Of a DNA stretch of 64,000 bases, positions 8,995 through 20,466 are shown piece by piece. A program made the position numbers and the translations under genes. The stretch covers positions 1 to 64,000 of the forward strand of contig JAHLKG010000028.1 of the NCBI GenBank assembly GCA_025526995.1, in the 5' to 3' direction. This DNA is from Powellomyces hirtus (Eukaryota; Chytridiomycota; Chytridiomycetes; Spizellomycetales; Powellomycetaceae). How positions within the stretch are numbered: position 1 is the stretch's first letter; each line of letters opens with the position of its first letter. The notes under the pieces were generated by a model. The model was not told where the DNA came from, did not search any database, and worked only from the letters and a program-made list of their open reading frames with translations.

Positions 8995-11900
8995 TCACGA
9001 AACATGTTTTGTGATCCCACAGGCGTCCCTCAGTTTCAAGAACTGATCCCTAGCCAGTGGTTTTGTCAAGATGTCTGCAACCATGTCCTGAGTCGAGAGA
9101 TACTCTAATGCAATCTCCAAGCGTCCTAGTGCTTCTCTGATAAAGTGGTACCTCACTTCAATGTGTTTGGTGCTGGCATGCAATGTCGGGTTCTTAGCAA
9201 GAGCAATGGCACCCTGGTTGTCCTCAAAGAGCATTGTGGGTCCATCCTGCTTGAATCCAAGCTCCCCTGCAAGCAGACGAAGCCAAACAGCTTCCTTGGT
9301 GCACTGGGCTAGTGCCATGTACTCTGCTTCCGTGCTTGAAAGAGCTACAGTGGTCTGCCGCTTGGATTGCCAGGTGATAGGCCCGTTGAACATGAAGATG
9401 AATCCAGTGGTTGATCTCCTTGTGTCCAAACATCCAGCATAGTCGGAATCCGAGTATCCAACCAGCTTCCTAGGCTCAGAGACATTCTCTTTGCCTCCCA
9501 GAAGGATTCCAAGTTCGCTTGTGCCCTTCAGGTATCTGATGATCCGCTTGGCAGCACTCCAATGCTCCTTTCCAGGCTTTGCAAGGTACTTGGACACAAT
9601 TCCAACTGCAGCAGCAATGTCAGGGCGTGTTCCTAGCATGGCATAGATCAAACTGCCCACTGCATTCCTGTATGGCACAGAGCTCATCTCCAGCTCCTCC
9701 GTCTCATTCTGAGGTGCCATGTTGTTTCTGAGGTGCAGTCCATGTTCCATAGGCGTGGCATGAACCTTGGCATCTCCCATGTTGAATTTCGAAACGACCT
9801 CTTCAACATACTTCTTCTGAGACAACCAGATGGTGCGGGTGCTTCTGCTCCGTCTGATGTGAATCCCAAGGAAGTAATTCAGCTCTCCAAGGTCTGTCAT
9901 CTCAAAAGCTCGCCTCAGCTCCTTCTTGACATCCCCCAGCTGTTCCTTGCTTGATGAGGCCACAATGAGGTCGTCCACATAGATCAGAATGTACTCTGTT
10001 GTCCCATTCTGACTCCTGTAGTACATGCAAGGTTCTGCAGTCGACTGCACAAAGCCCATAGACTTCAGTTTGTGGTCTATCTTGTGGTTGAAGCGCCTTG
10101 CTGATTGCTTGAGGCCGTAGAGGGGTCTCCCAAGCTTGCAGACCCGTCCTGGATGCTTGGAATCCTCAAAGCCCTCCGGTTGGCGCATGTAGATCACATA
10201 GTCCAGATCCCCTTGCAAGAATGCTGTCTTCACGTCCATCTGATGTGCCTCCAAGTCATCTGTGGCAATGATGGAGAACAGCAGTCTCATGGGACCAAAC
10301 TTGGCAACAGGAGCAAACGTCTCCTGATAGTCCAATCCCTCTCTCTGAGAGAATCCCTTGGCAACAAGTCTTGCCTTGTATCTGTCAAGCTCTCCTGTGT
10401 CCTTCAGCTTTCGTTTGAAGACCCACTTGCATCCAATAGCTTTTCTGCCCGTTGGCAGATCCACAAGTTGCCATGTCCCATTCTTGGCAAGAGCATCCAT
10501 CTCTTCCTGAGCAGCCTGACGCCATTGTGAAGCATCTGGCATGGTCTGGCTCTCCTTGTAGCTTGTGGGCTCGTTTGAGACAAAGGAGACAGCATAGGCA
10601 ACTGCAGCAACGTTTGCAGCGTTGCTTGAAGCCTTCCACCACTCTCCTGGCGGCTTCCTGAGTCTTTTGGGGGTTGGAGAAGGCTCTGCAGCACTCTCAT
10701 AGTCAGAGGACGGCTCAGGGGTCCGTTCCCTCATGTTCTCCTCTCCCTCTGACATGTCTGTGTCCTCAGAGTCGTTACTGACATCCTGCAGCTCGTCACT
10801 GACATCCTGCAGCTCGTCACTGACATCCTGCAGCTTCATTTCGGGCCCAATTCCCACTTCCAGGCTCTCAGCAGGCACTTGGGGCGTCTGAGCAGACTGG
10901 AGGGATGGAATGAAGCTCTTCTCATCGAATTTGACACTTCTGGAGAACAGGATCTTCTTAGTCTGTATGTCCATAAGCCGGTATTCCTTGCTGTGGGAGC
11001 TATACCCCAGCATGATGCACTTGACAGCAGCATCATCCAGCTTCTGGCGCTTGTTGGGTTGAATGTAGGCATAGGCAATGCATCCAAACGTCCTCAAATG
11101 TCCCAGAGATGGTGGGATACCATGGAACATCTCATAAGGCGTCTTGGGGCATGCAACAGTGGGAGATCTGTTCCTCAGATAGACTGCTGTCATGATTGCT
11201 TCTCCCCAGAAACGCTTGTCCAAGCCTGACTGCTTCAACAAACATCTCCCCATCTCCACAAGGGTACGGTTGGCTCGTTCAGCAACACCATTTTGCTGTG
11301 GAGTATTTACTGAACTCCTCTGATGCTGTGTGCCCTTCTCCTTGAAGTGGTCCCTTAGCAAGTTGCTCATGTACTCGCCTCCTGGGTCGGATCTGACAGC
11401 TTTGATCTGCTTTCCATGTAGGGGGACAAGTGCTGCTTCCAGCTCCTGATAGTGCCTAGCAACTTCTCCCTTGGTCTTCATAAGGCAAACATGGAAATAT
11501 CTTGTCTTGTCATCAATGAATGTGACAAAATAGCGATATCCAGTGATCGTGGGTGGTTCAACTGGTCCCCAGACATCTGTGTGGATCAATCCCAGCTTCT
11601 CTGATGCTCTGGAGGCCTGTGCCTTGGGGAATGGCGCTCTGCTTGCTTTGCTGAGTGCACAAGTGTCACAAATGCTCAAGCTCCCACTAGTTTGAACGCC
11701 CTTGGCAAGCTTGGTGAGCCTTCCAATGTCTGCAACGTTCAAATGGCCGAGTCTCTGATGCCATAGGGACAAGTCCTGACTTGTTGTGTCCCTTCCAACA
11801 TTGTGGGCAATCCCAGCATTTGCCTGCCCATGTGTTGTCTCGAATGTGTAGACAAATTGGTTCTCTTTGGCAAGGAAAGCCGTCCCATCCTTTGCAATGA

Positions 11901-13047
11901 TCCGAGCAGCTTGTGGTCCCACTTCAAAACAAGCTCCAGCTTTGGCAAGGCAAGCCAGTGATAGGAGGTTCTTGGTCATCTTGGGGACGTGCCAGCAGTT
12001 CTGGATTTGCAGGGGCACTGTCTTCCCCTCTGTGTTGATCACCCATGTGTGAAGCGTTCCATGCCCCACAGCTTCCAATGTGTGATTGTCTGCCATCTCA
12101 ATGGCGACAGGAGACATCTTCTCATAGTCCTCAAACAGCTCTCTGCGGCCAGTCATGTGCTGAGAGGCTCCTGAGTCCAAAATCCAAGTGTTGGATGTCA
12201 GGGATGGCATCTGAGTTCCAATGGTGGTGAAAGCAAAGCCTCCAGGCGTCTGTTGAGTCGAGTTGGCCTGGTTTAGGCCCTTCTTCTCGTCTGCTGCCCT
12301 CTTGTGGCATTCCTTCTTGATGTGGCCCTTCTTGTTGCAGTAGTGACAGACTGCCTCCTTCTTCCAATCTGGCTTTCCCCCAGCCTTGTTGGTCTTCTGA
12401 GCATTCCCTTTGGTGTCAGCTTGTGTGAAGAAGGCTTTTGCTGCCTTTCCAGAGTTCTTCTTTCCATCTGCACACCTCATTTCCTCCTGCAACAGCCTGG
12501 ATGTCACAAAAGCCAAGTCCAGCTTCTCACTGGTCGACTCCAGAGTCATCACAAGGGTGTCAAAGGCTTCTGGAAGGGAAGAGAGCAAGGAGAACACATG
12601 GTCCTCCTCAGAAACGGGAGCTCCGATGGCTGCAAGTTCCTGGGTCATCCTCTTGATCTTGTTGATGTGGATGGTCATGGAATCAGTTGGGTCCATTGTC
12701 ACAGTGAGGAACCGACGTCTCAGGAAGTGTCTGTTGGCAACCCCCTTCTTCTCATGCACCTCCCTCAGCTTTTCCCATGCTTCAAGGGCGGATTCAGCCT
12801 CATGAACATGCATCAATTGCTCATCATTCAAAGACATGATCAGCAGAGCCAGAGCTCTCTCATCTCGACGTATCCAGTCGTCTGATGCTGTGTTGGTGGC
12901 CTTGGCAGTTCCTGAGCCGTCCTTGATGTCAATGGCATCCCAAAGTCCCTTCTCAATCAACAGCATCTTCATTTTCAACTTCCAAAGGTGAAAGTTCTCC
13001 CCAGTGAACCTCTCAATGGACACTCGGCTGTCAGAGTCGCCAGCCAT
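8995..13047 (-). CDS. Copia Gag-Pol polyprotein, element 2 (1350 aa)
   Basis: Intact frame with the full set of Gag, protease, integrase, reverse transcriptase and RNase H residues described for element 1. It differs from element 1 by one visible residue in the region between protease and integrase: LARLAK becomes LACLAK (codon near 11949, a CGC to TGC transition), which is not a catalytic position. It keeps the left-block residues E in FEDYEK, T in KDGTAF and H in FHGIPP. Start taken at the ATG at 13047-13045. Confidence 0.96.
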   Translation of the reverse strand: MAGDSDSRVSIERFTGENFHLWKLKMKMLLIEKGLWDAIDIKDGSGTAKATNTASDDWIRRDERALALLIMSLNDEQLMHVHEAESALEAWEKLREVHEKKGVANRHFLRRRFLTVTMDPTDSMTIHINKIKRMTQELAAIGAPVSEEDHVFSLLSSLPEAFDTLVMTLESTSEKLDLAFVTSRLLQEEMRCADGKKNSGKAAKAFFTQADTKGNAQKTNKAGGKPDWKKEAVCHYCNKKGHIKKECHKRAADEKKGLNQANSTQQTPGGFAFTTIGTQMPSLTSNTWILDSGASQHMTGRRELFEDYEKMSPVAIEMADNHTLEAVGHGTLHTWVINTEGKTVPLQIQNCWHVPKMTKNLLSLACLAKAGACFEVGPQAARIIAKDGTAFLAKENQFVYTFETTHGQANAGIAHNVGRDTTSQDLSLWHQRLGHLNVADIGRLTKLAKGVQTSGSLSICDTCALSKASRAPFPKAQASRASEKLGLIHTDVWGPVEPPTITGYRYFVTFIDDKTRYFHVCLMKTKGEVARHYQELEAALVPLHGKQIKAVRSDPGGEYMSNLLRDHFKEKGTQHQRSSVNTPQQNGVAERANRTLVEMGRCLLKQSGLDKRFWGEAIMTAVYLRNRSPTVACPKTPYEMFHGIPPSLGHLRTFGCIAYAYIQPNKRQKLDDAAVKCIMLGYSSHSKEYRLMDIQTKKILFSRSVKFDEKSFIPSLQSAQTPQVPAESLEVGIGPEMKLQDVSDELQDVSDELQDVSNDSEDTDMSEGEENMRERTPEPSSDYESAAEPSPTPKRLRKPPGEWWKASSNAANVAAVAYAVSFVSNEPTSYKESQTMPDASQWRQAAQEEMDALAKNGTWQLVDLPTGRKAIGCKWVFKRKLKDTGELDRYKARLVAKGFSQREGLDYQETFAPVAKFGPMRLLFSIIATDDLEAHQMDVKTAFLQGDLDYVIYMRQPEGFEDSKHPGRVCKLGRPLYGLKQSARRFNHKIDHKLKSMGFVQSTAEPCMYYRSQNGTTEYILIYVDDLIVASSSKEQLGDVKKELRRAFEMTDLGELNYFLGIHIRRSRSTRTIWLSQKKYVEEVVSKFNMGDAKVHATPMEHGLHLRNNMAPQNETEELEMSSVPYRNAVGSLIYAMLGTRPDIAAAVGIVSKYLAKPGKEHWSAAKRIIRYLKGTSELGILLGGKENVSEPRKLVGYSDSDYAGCLDTRRSTTGFIFMFNGPITWQSKRQTTVALSSTEAEYMALAQCTKEAVWLRLLAGELGFKQDGPTMLFEDNQGAIALAKNPTLHASTKHIEVRYHFIREALGRLEIALEYLSTQDMVADILTKPLARDQFLKLRDACGITKHVS

Positions 13048-13312
13048 CTTGTGCAAAGAGTGTGGCAAAATGGGATAGTCCCGGTGTTCAACCGCAAGTG
13101 GTCAGAACCTGCTCCAGAAAATCCACTCCAGTCCAGTCCAGTCCAGACAATAGCTCGTTTGATGGTCAGACGCAGGTGTCCTATGCCTGCTATCTAGGCT
13201 TCTCGAGTGCTCAAACAGTTCTCCAAGTCCTCAGCAGCACCAGTGATAGGCACAGTGACGTGTTTCCCAGATAGGGATAGAGGTGGAGTCAGTAATGTTC
13301 AGACAGCTGTGT

Positions 13313-13326
13313 CAGGGCTCATAACC
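13313..13326 (-). promoter_or_regulatory. Primer-binding site of element 2
   Basis: Same 14 bases as at 6674-6687, flush with the 5' LTR. Confidence 0.85.
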
Positions 13327-13827
13327 TGTTGAGACGTCTTGACATCTACAAACAGGAACTCAGCATACCAGATAGGTTGCTAGGTTGTTGTCAAGACTTG
13401 CAGAGGGTCTGAAGGTGCTTCCCAAGGTAGGGAAGGTCGCCTTTAGTGTTTGGCAGAGTGTACTAGACAAGTAGAGTGTGTTGGACTGTTATTATATTGG
13501 TTGGGGATGCCCAGAGGGCGTCCTTTAATAACAATTTGGATCATAGTACATGTGTAGTGACAATCTAACTGTGCCCTAGCTTGGCCAAGACGGCCCTGGC
13601 CTGGCCTAGTATTGTTCCCAATCACAGGGTGTCTTTTTTGCCTTTTCTTGGCGCTTCTATCAGCGCTCCAGACGTGTTCTAGGCCTTCCCAGGCCCTCTC
13701 CAGCTATTCTGGATCGTTCTAGACCATTCTGGACCATTCCAGACCATTCTAGACACAAGTGGATGTCCTCCCACATGTCCCGTGTGCTCTAAGTCCTCCC
13801 AGAGGCGCCCACAGGTAGATTCCAACA
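13327..13827 (-). repeat. 5' LTR of element 2 (subtype a, 501 bp)
   Basis: One extra T in the run near 13634-13639 makes it 501 bp; this also explains why this tandem unit is 6640 bp rather than 6639. Confidence 0.96.
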
Positions 13828-15127
13828 GTGTGGGGGTGTACGGATATGCCTAGTGCTGAGGGCAAGAGTAGAATTGCCGCTCTGTATGAATACCTCTATC
13901 CTTAGTACTAGACTATACACCTCTGCATTCAGACCTAGAAGAGATGCATCCTCCAGTGTACCTTAGTAGTGGGTGTGTAGACAACTCTGTTCCCTTCCGG
14001 GGGGACCCTGGGGTCCACTTGTTTATATACTCATGCATTGCCATAACAGAGAATGCGGCACCTGCCGTCCAGACTTTCTACATCCAGCATCACACAAGAG
14101 TAGTACAGGAACACATGTACTAACTAACTAAGCTGGACTAAAGACCCTTAAATACTGTCCCTTTCGCATTGTCCCCCCCTATTTGACCATCTTGCCTCTG
14201 GATTCTTACGGCTAGTCGGATGGGAATCCGGATAGTGATGGCACTTGATTTCATCCTGATAACGCTTCCCTCCTCTCTTAGCTCTGTATACCGGATGTTC
14301 AGTCAGCGTCATGTCCTTGGGGCCTGGCTCAGGAGGAGTGATATTGCTCCGCTTAACCTTGTGCATCTTGGGAATGGCCTGAGGGAGCCGCATTGTCCCG
14401 TCAGCAGCCAGGGTCTGAATGCCGCTGACGGGCCCATAAGCTTTGTGGTCCTTCCACTGCTTGAGGCAAAACCTGGTATCATGGGCTTTGTATAACGTCA
14501 TCTGCTTGGATACAACCTGAGTGTACCCTTCTTCATGCAGCAGTTCCAACTGCGTTATTTCATGGTGCATCCATTCGAACCAGGCAATAACAAGGTCTCC
14601 TGGGCTTGTATGCACTGTAATCTCTTGGTCAGGGAGTATGAGGTAACTCCCCCGGCCAGGTGTGAAGTTACAGTGCACCGACATGATTGTCCACTTGTTG
14701 TTGTTGATGTTGAAGTGGGAACCGGAGATTGCATTGAATTTGAGCATCATGAGGTTGCTGGGTGTGTTGGATGTGAGCATGACTTCACGGACTTGTTTCA
14801 GGATGTCTGCAAGCAGGCCTCACAAGTTCGTACTCTGCACATTGTCCTTGATGGCTGCCATGCATCCATAGAGGCTGCATTGCTTGTTTGCCTGTTTTGC
14901 ATTGTCCCATACAAAGAATCCCACTGCTGCAATGGCTGAGATGATGGACAGGATTGATATTGAGCCTTGCATAATCCAGACTCTGCTGTGGAAGATGACA
15001 CCAGTTTTAGTGTTGCAAGCATTCTTTGCAGCCATCCAAGTGTCCATCATTGTAGGGTTGGCATAGTAGACGTTGTTGTAGATGCGGGTCACGTAGTCGT
15101 CCATGTGCTTCATTGCTCCCACTGTAA
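13828..15127. repeat. Segment S, copy 2
   Basis: 1300 bp. No difference from copy 1 was seen on inspection; it shares the copy-1 base at the single marker that separates copies 1 and 2 from copies 3 and 4 (cttaacc versus cttgacc). Confidence 0.95.
14148..15127 (-). pseudogene. Broken S gene, copy 2
   Basis: Same frame as 7508-8487, with the same TGA at 14822-14820 and the same truncation by an LTR. The shared stop shows that the gene was already dead before S was duplicated. Confidence 0.45.
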
Positions 15128-15627
15128 TGTTGAGACGTCTTGACATCTACAAACAGGAACTCAGCATACCAGATAGGTTGCTAGGTTGTTGTCAAGACTT
15201 GCAGAGGGTCTGAAGGTGCTTCCCAAGGTAGGGAAGGTCGCCTATAGTGTTTGGCAGAGTGTACTAGACAAGTAGAGTGTGTTGGACTGTTATTATATTG
15301 GTTGGGGATGCCCAGAGGGCGTCCTTTTATAACAATTTGGATCATAGTACATGTGTAGTGACAATCTAACTGTGCCCTAGCTTGGCCAAGACGGCCCTGG
15401 CCTGGCCTAGTATTGTTCCCAATCACAGGGTGTCTTTTTGCCTTTTCTTGGCGCTTCTATCAGCGCTCCAGACGTGTTCTAGGCCTTCCCAGGCCCTCTC
15501 CAGCTATTCTGGATCGTTCTAGACCATTCTGGACCATTCCAGACCATTCTAGACACAAGTGGATGTCCTCCCACATGTCCCGTGTGCTCTAAGTCCTCCC
15601 AGAGGCGCCCACAGGTAGATTCCAACA
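15128..15627 (-). repeat. 3' LTR of element 3 (subtype b)
   Basis: 500 bp, like 8488-8987. Confidence 0.96.
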
Positions 15628-15634
15628 CTCCCAC

Positions 15635-18600
15635 TCACGAAACATGTTTTGTGATCCCACAGGCGTCCCTCAGTTTCAAGAACTGATCCCTAGCCAGTGG
15701 TTTTGTCAAGATGTCTGCAACCATGTCCTGAGTCGAGAGATACTCTAATGCAATCTCCAAGCGTCCTAGTGCTTCTCTGATAAAGTGGTACCTCACTTCA
15801 ATGTGTTTGGTGCTGGCATGCAATGTCGGGTTCTTAGCAAGAGCAATGGCACCCTGGTTGTCCTCAAAGAGCATTGTGGGTCCATCCTGCTTGAATCCAA
15901 GCTCCCCTGCAAGCAGACGAAGCCAAACAGCTTCCTTGGTGCACTGGGCTAGTGCCATGTACTCTGCTTCCGTGCTTGAAAGAGCTACAGTGGTCTGCCG
16001 CTTGGATTGCCAGGTGATAGGCCCGTTGAACATGAAGATGAATCCAGTGGTTGATCTCCTTGTGTCCAAACATCCAGCATAGTCGGAATCCGAGTATCCA
16101 ACCAGCTTCCTAGGCTCAGAGACATTCTCTTTGCCTCCCAGAAGGATTCCAAGTTCGCTTGTGCCCTTCAGGTATCTGATGATCCGCTTGGCAGCACTCC
16201 AATGCTCCTTTCCAGGCTTTGCAAGGTACTTGGACACAATTCCAACTGCAGCAGCAATGTCAGGGCGTGTTCCTAGCATGGCATAGATCAAACTGCCCAC
16301 TGCATTCCTGTATGGCACAGAGCTCATCTCCAGCTCCTCCGTCTCATTCTGAGGTGCCATGTTGTTTCTGAGGTGCAGTCCATGTTCCATAGGCGTGGCA
16401 TGAACCTTGGCATCTCCCATGTTGAATTTCGAAACGACCTCTTCAACATACTTCTTCTGAGACAACCAGATGGTGCGGGTGCTTCTGCTCCGTCTGATGT
16501 GAATCCCAAGGAAGTAATTCAGCTCTCCAAGGTCTGTCATCTCAAAAGCTCGCCTCAGCTCCTTCTTGACATCCCCCAGCTGTTCCTTGCTTGATGAGGC
16601 CACAATGAGGTCGTCCACATAGATCAGAATGTACTCTGTTGTCCCATTCTGACTCCTGTAGTACATGCAAGGTTCTGCAGTCGACTGCACAAAGCCCATA
16701 GACTTCAGTTTGTGGTCTATCTTGTGGTTGAAGCGCCTTGCTGATTGCTTGAGGCCGTAGAGGGGTCTCCCAAGCTTGCAGACCCGTCCTGGATGCTTGG
16801 AATCCTCAAAGCCCTCCGGTTGGCGCATGTAGATCACATAGTCCAGATCCCCTTGCAAGAATGCTGTCTTCACGTCCATCTGATGTGCCTCCAAGTCATC
16901 TGTGGCAATGATGGAGAACAGCAGTCTCATGGGACCAAACTTGGCAACAGGAGCAAACGTCTCCTGATAGTCCAATCCCTCTCTCTGAGAGAATCCCTTG
17001 GCAACAAGTCTTGCCTTGTATCTGTCAAGCTCTCCTGTGTCCTTCAGCTTTCGTTTGAAGACCCACTTGCATCCAATAGCTTTTCTGCCCGTTGGCAGAT
17101 CCACAAGTTGCCATGTCCCATTCTTGGCAAGAGCATCCATCTCTTCCTGAGCAGCCTGACGCCATTGTGAAGCATCTGGCATGGTCTGGCTCTCCTTGTA
17201 GCTTGTGGGCTCGTTTGAGACAAAGGAGACAGCATAGGCAACTGCAGCAACGTTTGCAGCGTTGCTTGAAGCCTTCCACCACTCTCCTGGCGGCTTCCTG
17301 AGTCTTTTGGGGGTTGGAGAAGGCTCTGCAGCACTCTCATAGTCAGAGGACGGCTCAGGGGTCCGTTCCCTCATGTTCTCCTCTCCCTCTGACATGTCTG
17401 TGTCCTCAGAGTCGTTACTGACATCCTGCAGCTCGTCACTGACATCCTGCAGCTCGTCACTGACATCCTGCAGCTTCATTTCGGGCCCAATTCCCACTTC
17501 CAGGCTCTCAGCAGGCACTTGGGGCGTCTGAGCAGACTGGAGGGATGGAATGAAGCTCTTCTCATCGAATTTGACACTTCTGGAGAACAGGATCTTCTTA
17601 GTCTGTATGTCCATAAGCCGGTATTCCTTGCTGTGGGAGCTATACCCCAGCATGATGCACTTGACAGCAGCATCATCCAGCTTCTGGCGCTTGTTGGGTT
17701 GAATGTAGGCATAGGCAATGCATCCAAACGTCCTCAAATGTCCCAGAGATGGTGGGATACCATGGAACATCTCATAAGGCGTCTTGGGGCATGCAACAGT
17801 GGGAGATCTGTTCCTCAGATAGACTGCTGTCATGATTGCTTCTCCCCAGAAACGCTTGTCCAAGCCTGACTGCTTCAACAAACATCTCCCCATCTCCACA
17901 AGGGTACGGTTGGCTCGTTCAGCAACACCATTTTGCTGTGGAGTATTTACTGAACTCCTCTGATGCTGTGTGCCCTTCTCCTTGAAGTGGTCCCTTAGCA
18001 AGTTGCTCATGTACTCGCCTCCTGGGTCGGATCTGACAGCTTTGATCTGCTTTCCATGTAGGGGGACAAGTGCTGCTTCCAGCTCCTGATAGTGCCTAGC
18101 AACTTCTCCCTTGGTCTTCATAAGGCAAACATGGAAATATCTTGTCTTGTCATCAATGAATGTGACAAAATAGCGATATCCAGTGATCGTGGGTGGTTCA
18201 ACTGGTCCCCAGACATCTGTGTGGATCAATCCCAGCTTCTCTGATGCTCTGGAGGCCTGTGCCTTGGGGAATGGCGCTCTGCTTGCTTTGCTGAGTGCAC
18301 AAGTGTCACAAATGCTCAAGCTCCCACTAGTTTGAACGCCCTTGGCAAGCTTGGTGAGCCTTCCAATGTCTGCAACGTTCAAATGGCCGAGTCTCTGATG
18401 CCATAGGGACAAGTCCTGACTTGTTGTGTCCCTTCCAACATTGTGGGCAATCCCAGCATTTGCCTGCCCATGTGTTGTCTCGAATGTGTAGACAAATTGG
18501 TTCTCTTTGGCAAGGAAAGCCGTCCCATCCTTTGCAATGATCCGAGCAGCTTGTGGTCCCACTTCAAAACAAGCTCCAGCTTTGGCAAGGCAAGCCAGTG

Positions 18601-19687
18601 ATAGGAGGTTCTTGGTCATCTTGGGGACGTGCCAGCAGTTCTGGATTTGCAGGGGCACTGTCTTCCCCTCTGTGTTGATCACCCATGTGTGAAGCGTTCC
18701 ATGCCCCACAGCTTCCAATGTGTGATTGTCTGCCATCTCAATGGCGACAGGAGACATCTTCTCATAGTCCTCAAACAGCTCTCTGCGGCCAGTCATGTGC
18801 TGAGAGGCTCCTGAGTCCAAAATCCAAGTGTTGGATGTCAGGGATGGCATCTGAGTTCCAATGGTGGTGAAAGCAAAGCCTCCAGGCGTCTGTTGAGTCG
18901 AGTTGGCCTGGTTTAGGCCCTTCTTCTCGTCTGCTGCCCTCTTGTGGCATTCCTTCTTGATGTGGCCCTTCTTGTTGCAGTAGTGACAGACTGCCTCCTT
19001 CTTCCAATCTGGCTTTCCCCCAGCCTTGTTGGTCTTCTGAGCATTCCCTTTGGTGTCAGCTTGTGTGAAGAAGGCTTTTGCTGCCTTTCCAGAGTTCTTC
19101 TTTCCATCTGCACACCTCATTTCCTCCTGCAACAGCCTGGATGTCACAAAAGCCAAGTCCAGCTTCTCACTGGTCGACTCCAGAGTCATCACAAGGGTGT
19201 CAAAGGCTTCTGGAAGGGAAGAGAGCAAGGAGAACACATGGTCCTCCTCAGAAACGGGAGCTCCGATGGCTGCAAGTTCCTGGGTCATCCTCTTGATCTT
19301 GTTGATGTGGATGGTCATGGAATCAGTTGGGTCCATTGTCACAGTGAGGAACCGACGTCTCAGGAAGTGTCTGTTGGCAACCCCCTTCTTCTCATGCACC
19401 TCCCTCAGCTTTTCCCATGCTTCAAGGGCGGATTCAGCCTCATGAACATGCATCAATTGCTCATCATTCAAAGACATGATCAGCAGAGCCAGAGCTCTCT
19501 CATCTCGACGTATCCAGTCGTCTGATGCTGTGTTGGTGGCCTTGGCAGTTCCTGAGCCGTCCTTGATGTCAATGGCATCCCAAAGTCCCTTCTCAATCAA
19601 CAGCATCTTCATTTTCAACTTCCAAAGGTGAAAGTTCTCCCCAGTGAACCTCTCAATGGACACTCGGCTGTCAGAGTCGCCAGCCAT
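15635..19687 (-). CDS. Copia Gag-Pol polyprotein, element 3 (1350 aa)
   Basis: Intact frame. The protein looks identical to that of element 2, including the LACLAK cysteine that element 1 lacks, so elements 2 and 3 descend from one another by tandem duplication rather than by separate insertions. Start at the ATG at 19687-19685. Confidence 0.96.
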   Translation of the reverse strand: MAGDSDSRVSIERFTGENFHLWKLKMKMLLIEKGLWDAIDIKDGSGTAKATNTASDDWIRRDERALALLIMSLNDEQLMHVHEAESALEAWEKLREVHEKKGVANRHFLRRRFLTVTMDPTDSMTIHINKIKRMTQELAAIGAPVSEEDHVFSLLSSLPEAFDTLVMTLESTSEKLDLAFVTSRLLQEEMRCADGKKNSGKAAKAFFTQADTKGNAQKTNKAGGKPDWKKEAVCHYCNKKGHIKKECHKRAADEKKGLNQANSTQQTPGGFAFTTIGTQMPSLTSNTWILDSGASQHMTGRRELFEDYEKMSPVAIEMADNHTLEAVGHGTLHTWVINTEGKTVPLQIQNCWHVPKMTKNLLSLACLAKAGACFEVGPQAARIIAKDGTAFLAKENQFVYTFETTHGQANAGIAHNVGRDTTSQDLSLWHQRLGHLNVADIGRLTKLAKGVQTSGSLSICDTCALSKASRAPFPKAQASRASEKLGLIHTDVWGPVEPPTITGYRYFVTFIDDKTRYFHVCLMKTKGEVARHYQELEAALVPLHGKQIKAVRSDPGGEYMSNLLRDHFKEKGTQHQRSSVNTPQQNGVAERANRTLVEMGRCLLKQSGLDKRFWGEAIMTAVYLRNRSPTVACPKTPYEMFHGIPPSLGHLRTFGCIAYAYIQPNKRQKLDDAAVKCIMLGYSSHSKEYRLMDIQTKKILFSRSVKFDEKSFIPSLQSAQTPQVPAESLEVGIGPEMKLQDVSDELQDVSDELQDVSNDSEDTDMSEGEENMRERTPEPSSDYESAAEPSPTPKRLRKPPGEWWKASSNAANVAAVAYAVSFVSNEPTSYKESQTMPDASQWRQAAQEEMDALAKNGTWQLVDLPTGRKAIGCKWVFKRKLKDTGELDRYKARLVAKGFSQREGLDYQETFAPVAKFGPMRLLFSIIATDDLEAHQMDVKTAFLQGDLDYVIYMRQPEGFEDSKHPGRVCKLGRPLYGLKQSARRFNHKIDHKLKSMGFVQSTAEPCMYYRSQNGTTEYILIYVDDLIVASSSKEQLGDVKKELRRAFEMTDLGELNYFLGIHIRRSRSTRTIWLSQKKYVEEVVSKFNMGDAKVHATPMEHGLHLRNNMAPQNETEELEMSSVPYRNAVGSLIYAMLGTRPDIAAAVGIVSKYLAKPGKEHWSAAKRIIRYLKGTSELGILLGGKENVSEPRKLVGYSDSDYAGCLDTRRSTTGFIFMFNGPITWQSKRQTTVALSSTEAEYMALAQCTKEAVWLRLLAGELGFKQDGPTMLFEDNQGAIALAKNPTLHASTKHIEVRYHFIREALGRLEIALEYLSTQDMVADILTKPLARDQFLKLRDACGITKHVS

Positions 19688-19966
19688 CTTGTGCAAAGAG
19701 TGTGGCAAAATGGGATAGTCCCGGTGTTCAACCGCAAGTGGTCAGAACCTGCTCCAGAAAATCCACTCCAGTCCAGTCCAGTCCAGACAATAGCTCGTTT
19801 GATGGTCAGACGCAGGTGTCCTATGCCTGCTATCTAGGCTTCTCGAGTGCTCAAACAGTTCTCCAAGTCCTCAGCAGCACCAGTGATAGGCACAGTGACG
19901 TGTTTCCCAGATAGGGATAGAGGTGGAGTCAGTAATGTTCAGACAGCTGTGTCAGGGCTCATAACC

Positions 19967-20466
19967 TGTTGAGACGTCTTGACATCTACAAACAGGAACT
20001 CAGCATACCAGATAGGTTGCTAGGTTGTTGTCAAGACTTGCAGAGGGTCTGAAGGTGCTTCCCAAGGTAGGGAAGGTCGCCTTTAGTGTTTGGCAGAGTG
20101 TACTAGACAAGTAGAGTGTGTTGGACTGTTATTATATTGGTTGGGGATGCCCAGAGGGCGTCCTTTAATAACAATTTGGATCATAGTACATGTGTAGTGA
20201 CAATCTAACTGTGCCCTAGCTTGGCCAAGACGGCCCTGGCCTGGCCTAGTATTGTTCCCAATCACAGGGTGTCTTTTTGCCTTTTCTTGGCGCTTCTATC
20301 AGCGCTCCAGACGTGTTCTAGGCCTTCCCAGGCCCTCTCCAGCTATTCTGGATCGTTCTAGACCATTCTGGACCATTCCAGACCATTCTAGACACAAGTG
20401 GATGTCCTCCCACATGTCCCGTGTGCTCTAAGTCCTCCCAGAGGCGCCCACAGGTAGATTCCAACA
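19967..20466 (-). repeat. 5' LTR of element 3 (subtype a)
   Basis: 500 bp, borders the primer-binding site at 19953-19966. Confidence 0.96.

Larger units (their letters stand above)
8488..13827 (-). mobile_element. Copia element 2, complete but recombinant (5340 bp)
   Basis: Full structure, but the flanks disagree: tgtaa (8483-8487) on the left and gtgtg (13828-13832) on the right. The LTRs also differ: subtype b at the left (cgcctatagtg, ccttttataac) and subtype a at the right. Both facts fit a crossover between an element at the gtgtg site and another at the tgtaa site. Primer-binding site at 13313-13326. Confidence 0.95.
15128..20466 (-). mobile_element. Copia element 3, complete but recombinant (5339 bp)
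   Basis: Second copy of the recombinant form: left flank tgtaa, right flank gtgtg, subtype-b 3' LTR and subtype-a 5' LTR. It lacks the extra T found in element 2. Primer-binding site at 19953-19966. Confidence 0.95.
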